64,000 nt of DNA from Neelides folsomi. Lineage: Eukaryota; Arthropoda; Collembola; Neelipleona; Neelidae. The position numbers and the translations under genes are program-made. How positions within the stretch are numbered: the first letter of the stretch is position 1; every line of letters starts with the position of its first letter. Location: positions 1 through 64,000 of the forward strand of contig JAQGBZ010000325.1 in NCBI GenBank assembly GCA_034687125.1, given 5' to 3'. The notes under the pieces are model-generated. The model was not told the origin of the DNA. It ran no database searches and was given only the letters and a program-made list of their open reading frames with translations. Shown piece by piece: positions 12,940 through 24,364 of the stretch.

Positions 12940-13585
12940 ACTATTTAATCATTTGCTTTAACTATTTATTATGCAGGTTATATCTGCTCATCGTCACTCC
13001 ATAATGTATAACATTTAATATTTATTAACAAAATTAATGTTACATTCAGTATTAAATAAATAACATACAGATAATATTTATTAATTAGACAATTTTCATT
13101 TTTGCATAATTTTAATAGTTAATTAAATAAAACGAGCCACCTGCAATCATTAAATTCTAGAGTTAAATAATGTAATTAATTTACTATATTTATTTGATGA
13201 GAGTAATAAAGCGTTTACGCTTATTTTCTTCATATCCCTTTCCACAACGTATTCTTTCTATCAAATCTCATTTCTCCCAAAGGGGTTGGAGAACTTCTAT
13301 CTCTTGTAGAGTGAGTGAGTTGGTTTAAAACTCTAAATAAAAGATCTCAAGATGAATTTGATTTGAGCTTAGTTCATTGTAATTGTCATTTAAGGTTTAA
13401 CTTCAAACTTTAGCTTTGAGTTTCCTATATAGTTGACCAATGATTTAATACATAGTTAGTTAGTATTTTAGTTAGTAATAATAACCATTTGAAATAAAAC
13501 AACAAATTAAGGATTTTGATCATTTCAATAAATCAGAGAGAAAGGGATAAATTAGGTTTAATTGAATCATTAAGCAAAAATCAAA
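12940..13585. other. AT-rich intergenic region
   Basis: Between the 900-aa gene and the zinc-finger gene, both on the plus strand. It contains AT-rich 3' sequence and the presumed promoter or 5' UTR of the zinc-finger gene. No coding or RNA gene is recognised. Confidence 0.5.
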
Positions 13586-15261
13586 ATGAATGAAATCGTT
13601 AACTGTGTGGATGAAGATAAACCATTACCAGATTCATCTCATTTAATGTCATCGTCTACGACTTCAACGACCTTTGATCTCTTCCATTTTCAAGTATTAA
13701 ACCAAATACCAAACTCAATTCAGTCATTCCAGTTATTATTTTAAAATAGCAATCAATTATTTTAATGATTTGGACTTTAATAAAATATTATAGTTGGAAG
13801 AGGCTTTGGAAATGATTCGAAGATTCAACCGATCAGATAAAATTCGAGCTGCTCTCCTTTGGAACATTTTCTCTGGAAAAGTTCAACTCTTGATCAATGA
13901 TAATAATGAATGTCCTGAAGAGAATTCTCAACCAACCGAACTTTCAACCGTAGTTTGTTCAAAAGTGAATACTAATTTGCTAAATACATAAATATTAACA
14001 TGTTATGTCTATACTCTATATTAGGTGTTTAACTCAAGTCATTTCTCTAATTTGTTTAATGTATTCAGTTATTAGATTCTGACTATGCTGGTGGAGAAGA
14101 AAAACTGGGGAAAAATATCGGAGATGAACTCTGCGAAATGGAACTTGACCTCGAGCTCGATAAGTTGGATAATGAAGATCTCGAAGAACATCTAGCAGAT
14201 CAACAAGATCAAGACGAAGAAAAATTGTCAGCAACAGAGGAAGGGAAAATGTCAAAAGGATTCAAATGCCCTCAGTGTTCTGCTTGTTTCACTACGAGAG
14301 GAAATCTTAATGGTGAATATTATTAGTAAAATAATCATTATGATTAGCTAATTACAATTTTCAAAAATATTAATATAAAATTCTAATGTTCATTTTTTAA
14401 TAGTTCATAACCGAATCCATTCTGGTGAACGTCCTTATGGATGTGGAAAGTGTGGATCGAGGTTTACAACAGGAGGAAATCTTCGTCGTCATATGCTTTC
14501 TCATGCAGGATTAAAAGTAACCTTTAAATTTTAAGTACAAATATGGCCATTATGTACAGATATAATAAAACAACTGAAGATACAATCTTTGAACCTTTGA
14601 TTTTTAAAGACAAGCGTTAACTTTAAATAACATAAATAATTGTTTGATCAGCCTTATAGATGTTCCACATGCGACAGTTGCTTCACAGAGAAAAAATCCC
14701 TACTTGCTCATCAGCGGAGTCATACGGGAGAAAAACCATTTGGGTGTCCGGATTGCAATCGGAGATTTTCTCAAAAGTCCGTTTTAGCTGGCCACATGAT
14801 CTCGCATTCAAAAGAAAAACCTCATTTGTGCCACCAATGTGGAAAGGCATTTAAACAAAACTCCCAATTAGCTAAACATTCTCGAAGGCATTTTGGGAGA
14901 AAAGAACATTCCTGTAATTCTTGTCAAGCTGCATTCTTTACAAAAGGTTTACACTTGACATAAAAATATACTGATATTTATTTTGAATTTGAATGAAAAA
15001 ATTTAAAGTAAAAATCCCTTTTTAGGTGATTTGGAGCGTCATATGAAAGTTCACACAGGTGAGAAGAAATATGTTTGCGAGAAATGCGGAAAGAGTTTTG
15101 CTAGGAAAACGGGACTAACTGAACATGTGAATCGCCACTTGGGTCTTAAACCTCTTAAATGCTCATATTGTGACAAATCTTTCTCAGATCCTTCAACATA
15201 CCATAAACACATAAAAAAGCATTTAAGCCAACAAAGTGGAAATGCAATTAATGTCCAATAA
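13586..15261 (+). CDS. C2H2 zinc-finger protein with eight fingers (6 exons)
   Basis: Probable sequence-specific DNA-binding nuclear protein. Exons are 13586-13693, 13794-13964, 14069-14312, 14404-14516, 14652-14946 and 15026-15261, giving 388 aa. The exon 2 donor could instead be at 13949. The N-terminal part is Ser/Thr-rich then acidic, with runs of Asp/Glu/Leu around residues 115-150. The C-terminal two thirds is a continuous array of eight C2H2 fingers of the C-x2-C-x12-H-x3-H type, several split by introns. Two carry the classical HTGEK(P) linker. Finger 1 begins FKCPQC and finger 8 LKCSYC. No KRAB, BTB or ZAD module is seen. The ZAD that is common in insects appears absent, since the N-terminus lacks its Cys pairs. 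The target is unknown and orthology to a named factor cannot be assigned. Confidence 0.85.
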
Positions 15262-15430
15262 ATTACTTTTATAATCAATAAACCCTTTAATAATTGCAAT
15301 AACTATCATTTTCTATATTTAATTTTATATTCAAATTGAATGAATTGAAAATCGTTAATAAATAATAAATTAACAATCAAGATGACTCTTTGAATGCATT
15401 AAATTCACAAGTACCTAGTATTGTAATTAT

Positions 15431-17311
15431 TTACATCCGACAATTATGAGGAAAACGAGGAAACATCACAACGTCTTTGATATTCGTTGAATTGGTTAAA
15501 AATTGAATAAATCGATCAAAACCGAGACCGAAACCTCCTGAATTTGATGCTCCGAATCTTCTTAAATCCAAATACCAATTTAGCGACTGGTATGCATCCA
15601 ACCCTTTTTCTTTGAGCCTTTCTTCAAGTTGCAGGATATCGTGTTCTCTGAGGGATCCGCCAGCAATTTCTCCCATGGTGGGGAAAAGAAGGTCGACGCC
15701 TTCTACGGTCGTTGAATCGCCTTCACATCCTCGCATATAAAATGGTTTCAGTTGGGATGGCCAAGAGATGAGAAAAATTGGAATTTGGCCATTTTGCTCA
15801 ACTAGGAGCAATTCTTGTTCTCGATTCAATCCTTTATGTTTATGAACTTCAACTCCCGTTTTATTTTTAATGATTTCTGTCGCTTCTTTGTAAGTCATTG
15901 TAGTGAAAGATGATCTCTGAATTTTTTCTAAAAGATTCTGCAAATCAAATAGACAAAATTACTTTTTAATTGGTATAATAATAATAAAAAAATTTCACAA
16001 AATTCTATTATCATCTTATATCAATTTAATTTTATTATGTTGATTTGATATATTAAATTACTAAATGATCAGCATTTGCATCAATGTAGTAATTAAGTTC
16101 TTTAAAATTCTTTTCCAATAAAGATATAATAGTGAATTTGACAAGGTTTTCCATTATATTTAAAAGTTGACTAATTTTGAAAACAAATGCGATTTCCGCT
16201 TCGACCATTGAAAACTCCGAGAGATGACGAGTAGTTTGCGAATTCTCTGCTCGAAAAACTGGAGTGAAAGTCCAAACTTTCTCCAATCCCCTAAATAAAT
16301 TAATTAGTTAAAATAAAGATTAATTAAATTGTTGAGAGATTAATCATTCATTAATTAAATTAATGATTGATTTGTATAGTACCCTGCAGCAGCTTCTAAA
16401 TGGAGTTGAGAGGAAACGGTGAGAAAAGTCTTCGTGTCAAAATAAATCTCATCAAGCTTCATCTTCTCCCCACTTTCATCCTTTTTTCTCATCTCTTCAA
16501 TTAATTTTTGATTATCCGGCGTTGTAGTGAAGATTTCGCCTCCTCCTTCGCAATCATTTGAGGTCAACACAGGAGTTTGAACTTTCACAAAATCATTATT
16601 GTAGAAATAATCGCTCATGGAATGAAGAACCTCACTTCGGAGTCTCAACATTGAAGAAAACCTAAAATTGAATCGAAAATGAGAAAATTATACATTGTCC
16701 ACATTATAAAAATATAGCTCTTTTGTTAAAATAAGATAATGGATATTTGATTTACTTTCTTGTCTTTGGTCGCAAATGAAGATAATCTCTTAAATATTCT
16801 GCTGTGTATTTGCTTTTACCACCTAATGGATATTTATCTTGTTTACATCCTCCAATGACTCGAATCTCCGATTCGGGATGAAGTTCCAAAATGTTTGGAT
16901 TCTTCGGCGAAACAAGTAATCGTCCACTTAAATCAACCGATGTGTGAATCCCTAAATTCGCTGGAGTTTCTTTTGAGGAGACAACGACTGGAAGGAAATT
17001 CTGACTCAATCCATCACCCAAATCTAAAAATACAAAGTCTTTTTGACGTCGAAATGCCTTCACCCAACCCTGGTAAGCAAAAGCTTTAATTGTCATTAAT
17101 TCATATCATTACATTAATTGTTTAAATGATAATTGTATTGAATTGCAATTACCTGAACACGAACATCTTCATTTACTATACCGGTATCCAAAATTTCTTT
17201 TACACTTTTCTTTTCTATAACTTTAAAATCCTTGGCCGGTGCAATGTCGCTTAAACATCTTATTAAATAGTTTAACCTAAATGAAACTCTTTTTAATTTG
17301 ATTAAACTCAT
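15431..17311 (-). CDS. NARS2: Asparaginyl-tRNA synthetase, mitochondrial (5 exons)
   Basis: Class IIb aminoacyl-tRNA synthetase that charges mitochondrial tRNA-Asn. Minus-strand exons are 17311-17153, 17069-16756, 16661-16383, 16290-16062 and 15937-15431, giving 495 aa, close to vertebrate NARS2. The N-terminus ([17 protein letters not shown]) is basic and free of acidic residues, as expected for mitochondrial targeting. Next comes the OB-fold anticodon domain ([20 protein letters not shown]). The catalytic domain has the [10 protein letters not shown] entry, motif 2 [25 protein letters not shown] sequence and motif 3 [10 protein letters not shown]. Motif 3 has Asp where the family usually has Glu. 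The C-terminus [10 protein letters not shown] matches the bacterial and mitochondrial type, which separates it from cytosolic NARS1. It is co-directional with the upstream ZNFX1-like gene, 260 bp apart. Confidence 0.94.
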
Positions 17312-17571
17312 TTTAATCTAAAAATCTACTAACATTAAGAAAAGTTTAAACATTCTCAATCTGATCTGATGATCTGTGTTTATAAATTTGTGAGTCTTCG
17401 CACGTTTATGATTCGAATAGAGGTCCATGATATAGGAGAATGTGAGTTGTGATAAAATAAATGAGAAGATTTATAAAACAACTGACGTTTATTTCCTAAT
17501 TCATCAAAATCTATACAATTGAATAAAGAGGAAAATCAATTAATTCATGAATAGGCTTTAAATATTTAAAA

Positions 17572-20500
17572 TTAAATCATGAAGAGCTCTCCGTTTTCCC
17601 AATAGAAGCCAAGGTTAGGTCCCAACTCCCTAACATGTTGATATCCATCATCTTCATACTGGACCCCTGGACGGAGGAGACGCATGTTAAGGAGGACAGA
17701 TGTACGGAAAAGTGGCTCTGTTGCACCGTCCATTTCACTGGCCAATGCATTCGTCTCCACAACTTGATGGTCACGACCGCCGATCAATGTCCCGCACTCG
17801 TTGCATGTCCCATACTCGGTCACTCCCCCGCACTCCGTCACAACGTAGACATGACCTGAAAAATTAAAATTTAGTAGTGATACTATAATATCCAATTTTT
17901 CATTATAAAATTATAATATTTAAATATTTGATAATTTTCTTCTACTTACCATTTGGGCATTTGAACCAACGACCTGAAGCTGAACCTGTTTAAAAAGTAT
18001 AATTTTAAAGCTTTTAAGTTTTGTTTAATTATTTTTCTTATAGTTAATTAAGCCCTAATATACAAGAAACCACATTTTATTTAAATGGAATATCTTACCA
18101 AAAGCAGCCACAATATTCGTTCTCTCTTCGTCGCTCACTTTGATCTTCGTCTCAATGGCTAATTCGTATGTCTACAATAGTTAAATAAATTTAATAGACA
18201 ATTAAATGTCATTTATAATAAAGTATACAAGTTAATCGATTAGGTTATGATATAAACTTACTCTGAAAATAGTCCAAAACTCTCGTTTAGCCGTGTCTGT
18301 ATATCTTCCATTGCGGAAGAGAATTACTGCTGCATCTTGGAACAGGTCCACATTATTTTGAAGTTTTGCAAGTTGGGCCGAAGTCTCATCTTGAAGACTT
18401 CGTGTAAACAAATGTTCAGTGTCCTGAATCCTGAAAAGCTCCAATTCCAAATCTTCCTTTTCTCCAGGCGTGAGCGGAAAGACGCGAGCTGAGAAAAATG
18501 TGAACATTTTGTCAAACAGCTTTTTTACATCTTCGGCATACATCCCAGCCATCACGTTCTCATCATCAAGGGGAATTCGGCTCCAAGTTTCCGCTTTCAA
18601 CCAGACGCTTTCCACTTCTTTGATGTAGGCAAAAGTCTCTTTGTGAATCTACAATGAAAATCGATTTAATAAGTTTAGAACAAAACCCTTCAACAATTAA
18701 TTCCCAATAAATTCTTAATTAATTCCTAATTAAGTCTTAATTTAATATCTACCTGAACGTCATTAAGTTCAAGGAAAAACGCTGCAATCTGAGGATACTT
18801 TATAATTTCAAAGTCCAGAATGGCTTTCTCCACTTCTTCCTTCAAGTTTTTGAGATTTTCAATCATCTCTTCGGTCGTCCCTACAAGTCTTCTCTTCAGC
18901 TCATCCACTTGCTTTTTGTTATCAATGAAGCATTTGAGAAGAGGAATTCGAGATTTGATCTCTGTTCGGCAAATCGGACAGCATCTTAATTTGATCTCTC
19001 CAGTCTCGGCTTCTAACTCGATCCATTTTGTCAAAACTTCGACTTCAATTGTATGAGAACAATCGAAAAGAAAGACGAAGCTATAAAATATTGAATGATT
19101 TAATTTTATTTAAAGATTAATTTAAGATTTTGAAGTTTTTTATAATTACAATTAGAATTAAATGCTTAAAAATTAAAAATTACCGATCTGTCTTCCGAAT
19201 TTTCGATCGTGTCATCAAAGTTGCTTCAACCAATTCGTCATTGTCACATTTACGGCAAAGAGGAATGCAAGTTTCTCCACAAAATCCAAGACAGCGACGC
19301 CTGCAAAGTCTGCAAAAGTTTTTGTATGTGCATCTCTCAAGACAAAGCTCCCGATCGCATTCTTCTCCACACAACTTGGTACACTTTGAGTGAGGGCAAT
19401 TGATTGTGCAAGGAAACTATTTTACAATATAGAAAAATTACAATTTATTAAATTATATGCATTTTGAAACAAAATATTATAAATAACATTATATGTTTAA
19501 TTGTGTCATAATATATAAATAAAAATAATTTTACTGGACACGGAGTGCAGGGTCGCATACATGTCTCCTGACATTCAGCATGTGTACAAAAATATGTGCA
19601 GGGCTTTGTGCATGGTGGGCAATAGGCAGGACAGGGATATTCGCAAATATGTCCACAGATAAGGGTCTAAAGTAAATTTTCATAATATAATTTTATAATT
19701 ATTATTATAAAATAACCATTTTATAAAATGGTTTACGAATAATGGTTACATTGCGTTATTTACCTTTCCACATGGAGTTTTACAAGGCTGATGATAACGT
19801 CCCTGTCCACACTTTGAATAATTTCCATCGCATGGATGTCCACATTTGAGAAGTCCGCATGGTTCCTCACAGTATTCTTCTTCTTCCGTCAAGATAATCC
19901 TCTTCGCTGTGGTCCTGTAACATTCGATTTGTCCAGGGTGTCCACAAGGTTTAGTAAATGGAACGATTTCCAAACAATCCGGCTCTTTTCCATATTTCTT
20001 GTATTCGTAAGTATCCCGTTCGTCGTTTTCAATACATGAGATTTCATATCTATGTCCGCATTTTCTGGTTATCCTCACACTGTTCTGGCATTTTGCATCT
20101 CCGCAATTCTCAATGCACTTGAGTTGGCATTTGTGACCACATTGGAGGACTTTCTTACTATAAGAGAAATATGCTCTAATTATGAAATATGCCATTTTAT
20201 AATATTAACAATATTGTACAGAGTGCGGCATATGTTGGTCCCATTCATAATAATAATTATAACTTAAATATGACTAATGTTAAAAATCTATTAATATGGC
20301 CATTTGATGGGGAATATACTACTTCGTTATTTAGCAAACTATTAGCCGAATTGGTTAAACAATTAATAACCGAAAGCCGAAAGCCACCTTTCTTGGAGAA
20401 AGTCTGATTTTCAGAAACACCGATTTCTTGGTGCAAGTGTGCATGGGAGTCTGTTGAAGGTCGGTTGAAGCGATGCCTCGAAGTAGATGAGGCTCAAGTG

Positions 20501-21101
20501 ACAAGTTCAAGTTAATTTATGTATTGTTTGATTAATAAGTAATATATATATATATATATATATGTTGAAGTTGCATTGAAATTCGGCTAAAGATTAATAA
20601 AGAAACGACTTTTAATAAATGGGACCAACATATGCCGCACTCTGTAATTACTAGTAATTACAAAATTACTAATTATTTTTAGTAATTCTCAATTGTAACC
20701 TTTTGACCCTAAACCTTTTCATTGATGACGATGACCTTAAATGCAAAAGATTTGAGTAAATAAACTTACCAAGGGTGAGGGCAGACTATTCCTTCGCTTT
20801 TGAGTCGCTCAGTGGCCAATTTCAATTCTTCTGGTTCAGGAGATCCAAATCGGCCCGAGTGGTCGAAGTACTCGACAGTCAAGTAGTGAACGTCCCCGCA
20901 TATGGCTTTGATGGTGTGGCCACAAGGAAGCTCGCGGTCGAACTCGACCAAGCATTTCGGACAGTCTTCTTCCTCATGTTTCCTGTTGCACGGATGTGCT
21001 CTGTCGCATATTGTTATGCAGACTCCATCCGGGGTGTATTTCTTTCTTTCCCATTCTGGGATATAGCGTTCCCTCCTTCGTCCCCTCCACGGTCGTGACA
21101 T
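17572..21101 (-). CDS. ZNFX1-like NF-X1/RZ zinc-finger protein lacking the helicase (9 exons)
   Basis: Minus-strand exons are 21101-20770, 20157-19764, 19666-19535, 19416-19184, 19080-18753, 18648-18262, 18171-18099, 17985-17950 and 17855-17572. They join in frame to 732 aa. After a basic N-terminus come Cys/His clusters of NF-X1 type over residues ~30-365, such as CGHKCQLKC, CGHPCDG and CGHICEYPCP. A ZNFX1-like Cys-rich segment follows (CCPICRTEI, then a helical linker). The C-terminus is an RZ-type zinc finger (CPNGHVYV...CGG...CNECG). In animals ZNFX1 is an SF1 RNA helicase with these same C-terminal modules, acting in antiviral and small-RNA pathways. Here no helicase exon is found upstream to 22.8 kb. 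Either this is a helicase-less paralog or fragment, or the true 5' exons lie elsewhere. Intron 1 carries an inverted-repeat element. Confidence 0.8.
20217..20646. mobile_element. Inverted-repeat DNA transposon remnant (MITE-like, TA target sites)
   Basis: A 426-bp element (20219-20644) is bounded by perfect terminal inverted repeats of about 27 bp starting CAGAGTGCGGCATATG at the left end, with the exact reverse complement at the right. It is flanked by TA at 20217-20218 and 20645-20646. TA duplications and a length under 500 bp without a transposase frame fit a Tc1/mariner-type non-autonomous element. Inside is an (AT)n run at about 20542-20563. It lies in intron 1 of the ZNFX1-like gene, where splice sites are intact on both sides. 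No second copy was noticed in this window. Confidence 0.8.
20542..20563. repeat. (AT)n microsatellite
   Basis: A simple AT dinucleotide run inside the inverted-repeat element in intron 1 of the ZNFX1-like gene. Confidence 0.85.
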
Positions 21102-22859
21102 TATTTTGGACAATTGACCTTTTCTTCGGTAAAAATGAGGTCAGTAGTTTCGGAAATAAAAATTGAGATACGCTTTCTTCGATGAGAGAAATGGCGTCAA
21201 AAGCTCCGGAAGTTGGGGAACTTCCTAACCCACCCACGTCCCACCTATACATGTAAGAAATACAATTATTTTATAAATAAACTTATTTTATATTTAAATA
21301 CATTGCAATGTAACGTTAAAATACATCGTTATATGTTAAGTTAAACATACATACTACCTACTATTCCAGCTTGCTGCATCTTCTATGAATCATACGATGT
21401 TGCCTACATAGAATACAATATAAATATTTGTGATTCTGATTAGTCATTTACCATGTAATAAATTTTATAATTAATTACAAATACCAATTACATAATTATA
21501 GCTAATTATTGTAATTACATATATTTGGAGTAGATATAAAAGATGCCGTATACAATATATGGTATTAATACTTACGCTTAGTAGATACTTATAAAATAAT
21601 GAGATTTTATAAATTATGGATAGATATAGCATTTTATTTGATTCATGCCTTTACAATTACATGCTCGTTAATAATGTACTATGCTATATGTATATACAAA
21701 TAGGTGATATGATTAATGAAAATAAAGTACTTTAATTACATATAATTTTATATGGAAGCCTTAAAACATTTAACTTTCTGAATACAATTGAAAGAAAAAA
21801 TGATGCTCTTTTATGAAAATAATATGTAAACAAAGTATGGTACTAAAAAATTAATAAGTATAATTGTAAGTCACTTTACCTAATGTAATGTGTCCGATTT
21901 ATTGTCATTTTTTTCATGTTTGTACTAAAATAATTAATACAGGTAATTACTATACGTGATAATGATAATATGCTTTACAATGCTTTACATATTCTACATA
22001 TTGAGGGCTTCCGATAATACTCCCGATCCACCCTCCGACTCCCTATCGACATTTGAAGTTGGACCGAAGTCCAATAACCAATCCCGCCCCGTTGTCCCCA
22101 CGCTCTTTCCCTCATCCTGGCTGCCTTCCTGCTTCGCTTCACTTTTCTTTCATCCACCGGCTTGTCAAGTCGCGTGTTTTGTCCCGCCCGAGTTTGTTTC
22201 CCATTTTCACAGGAATAAAGGTTAATTGTAATTTGCTCATTAATTGAGTCTTGATTTAATAATTGCCTAAGTGTTAGGGAAATCGGAAGAAGTCACCCGA
22301 GTTAGGGTTAATTAGTATTTGGGTAGGACCAGTCACAGTTTTTACCCACAATATGTATTTGTAAGGCCTAAAATATTGGTATTGCCATTGTAGTTCTTTG
22401 TGATATTAAAATATTTAAAATTTAATAAAACATGAATTCATTAGTTGGATTTCACAATCACATCAATTAATATCTACCACCGTGAACCGAGTTATATGAT
22501 AGCCATCTGCATTATTTAAATTTTGTTACCAACTAAACGAGAATTTTTATTAATGCACATGATGGGCCAATGTATAACTCGAGCGCAAATTCACCGTGAA
22601 TGAACTATACCTATTTACTATAAGTGACCATTGTGTCTATTATTCATTTCATAATCATAGAGGTATAAAAACCTCACAAAAATCAACAATTTGAAAATTA
22701 TGTAAATATTTAGAAAATATTCGAATACTCTTTCTGGCAAAACTTAAGTCGTAAAAAATAACAAAATTCAGAAAATAACGATAATAATATTTTGAGAATA
22801 TAAAAATAAAAAATGAAATGTACAAAAAATGGCAAAAACATCATTCAAAGAAGTCTCGT
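21102..22859. other. AT-rich intergenic region upstream of the ZNFX1-like gene
   Basis: I looked for SF1 helicase exons on the minus strand and saw none. An overlapping open frame (minus, 21252-20974) continues past the ZNFX1-like start in another frame and is a shadow. A GC-richer patch at 22010-22200 has short open frames on both strands without a domain. The rest is AT-rich and featureless. Confidence 0.5.
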
Positions 22860-24364
22860 TCACGTCATCATTCCATTAACAGTTGAGGTCGGACCAGCCA
22901 TATCCATGTCGTCGTCACCATTCATTTCTCCTATTATAAACATCATTAAGTTAGCATAATCCCATCGGGTCGGCAAACAAAGTATACTGTACTGTAAGTA
23001 CAGTTTACAGTATACATACAGAATTATTTATTGCATTGTAATTACCTATATCAATAACTTCAGTTTTAAATTTTCGATAAGCGGCAGCAGCAATTGTGCC
23101 ATAATCAGGAATTATTTCATTTTTATGTAGCTTCTGGACATATCGCAAGATTTTATTGACGTGGAGAATGCAGAGAGGAAGTTCATGTATTTGGGCCAAT
23201 GAAGCGAGCTGTTCAATAACTTTGAACATTTTAAAAAAACCATCAATGCGATATTGTTTCTCGTCCATAGGTGTGTTTTCGCCAATTTCATTCCTCCTCT
23301 CAGGGACATTCGGAACTTCTTTAATGCGCTCAATTATGACTTGGTTCATGTTCTCATTGATATGACCATCACCCACATCGGAGGAATCGCCATTTTCGGC
23401 GCTGTTTCCACTTTCTTCAACCCCATTAGCAACTTCGCTTTGTGGATCAGACACTGACAATGGGCCACTGTGTTCATCTATGTTAAATAAATCAAATGAA
23501 CAACTTTAATAATCGAATTCTTAATTTAGAAATTACTAGTTTATATTAACAGATACAGAATTAATTACAGGTTTAGTAGTAGATTATATAAAAATACTGT
23601 AATTTATAACTTTTTACCAATGATATCACTCAAAAAACAAGACGGACCGATTGACGACTTTCGTTCGGATTTGAACGCTTTGATCGGGTATTTGGCACAG
23701 AAAGAGATTTTTCGGGTTTTTCGTAAGTTCTCATCCCCGGCACGATTCCCTTAATTTCCTATTTAAATAAAAAATAGAATGCATATTACTGATATGGATA
23801 TGAATTCTATATAATTATATGTATTTCATTGCTCATTACAACTTATATACATAAGAAAAGAATACTGACATTTTAGTGAAATTAGTTCTATTATTATGGT
23901 TTAGTACCGAAATCCAACGATGAACTTTGACCCATTTGTCGACTATTCCACGTGTGACATATTCGTTATCCTCGAGTGATTTTAAATAGTCTGTTAAACT
24001 TTTCTTGTACTCAGGGCCTCCAATCCTAAAAGGAACATTTTCTCATGATCTTGTATCCATTTATCAAGAATAAAATTCCGATTGGTATTTACTAATTTAC
24101 ATAATATACATATAATAATATGTATTACGTAAAAAGTTCTTACTTTTGGTACTTATGGTCATTTTCCACTTTGAACTTTATAATCTGCTGCTTTCTCGTT
24201 GGCGTTAAAATTGCTCTTGTTTTTGGGCTCTTAATCTGAAATGCGGTTCTAAAAATTATATAATATAACTTATAAAATTAAACTTAAACCAAATTAGAGA
24301 GTTAAATGTATAAAAAATAACAAATCGTTTACGTCTGACTCCTTTTCCTGGACTTGGGCATCAT
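22860..24364 (-). CDS. Protein with LEDGF-IBD/TFIIS-N-like helical domain (model partly unresolved)
   Basis: Minus-strand exon candidates are 24364-24333 (possible start MMPKSRKRSQ), 24235-24144, 24025-23908, about 23749-23618, 23477-23046 and 22930-22860. The last three joins are well supported; the C-terminus ends in an acidic/Met tail then stop at 22860. Residues in the 23477-23046 exon form a helical block (FKVIEQLASLAQIHELPL, then RKFKTEV after an intervening helix). It resembles the integrase-binding domain of LEDGF/HDGF-related proteins, a TFIIS-N-type bundle that binds chromatin partners. No PWWP domain is seen. The frame between exons at 23908 and 23749, and between the first two exons, does not close with canonical sites, so one or two boundaries are wrong. 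The N-terminal Lys-rich portion is unrecognised. Confidence in a real gene is moderate and in the family name low. Confidence 0.5.
22982..23015. repeat. Short imperfect hairpin in an intron
   Basis: GTATACTGTA...TACAGTATAC arms pair over about 15 bp with a 2-nt bulge and a 2-nt loop. It sits in the last intron of the IBD-like gene. It is too short to be a standard microRNA precursor. Confidence 0.6.
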
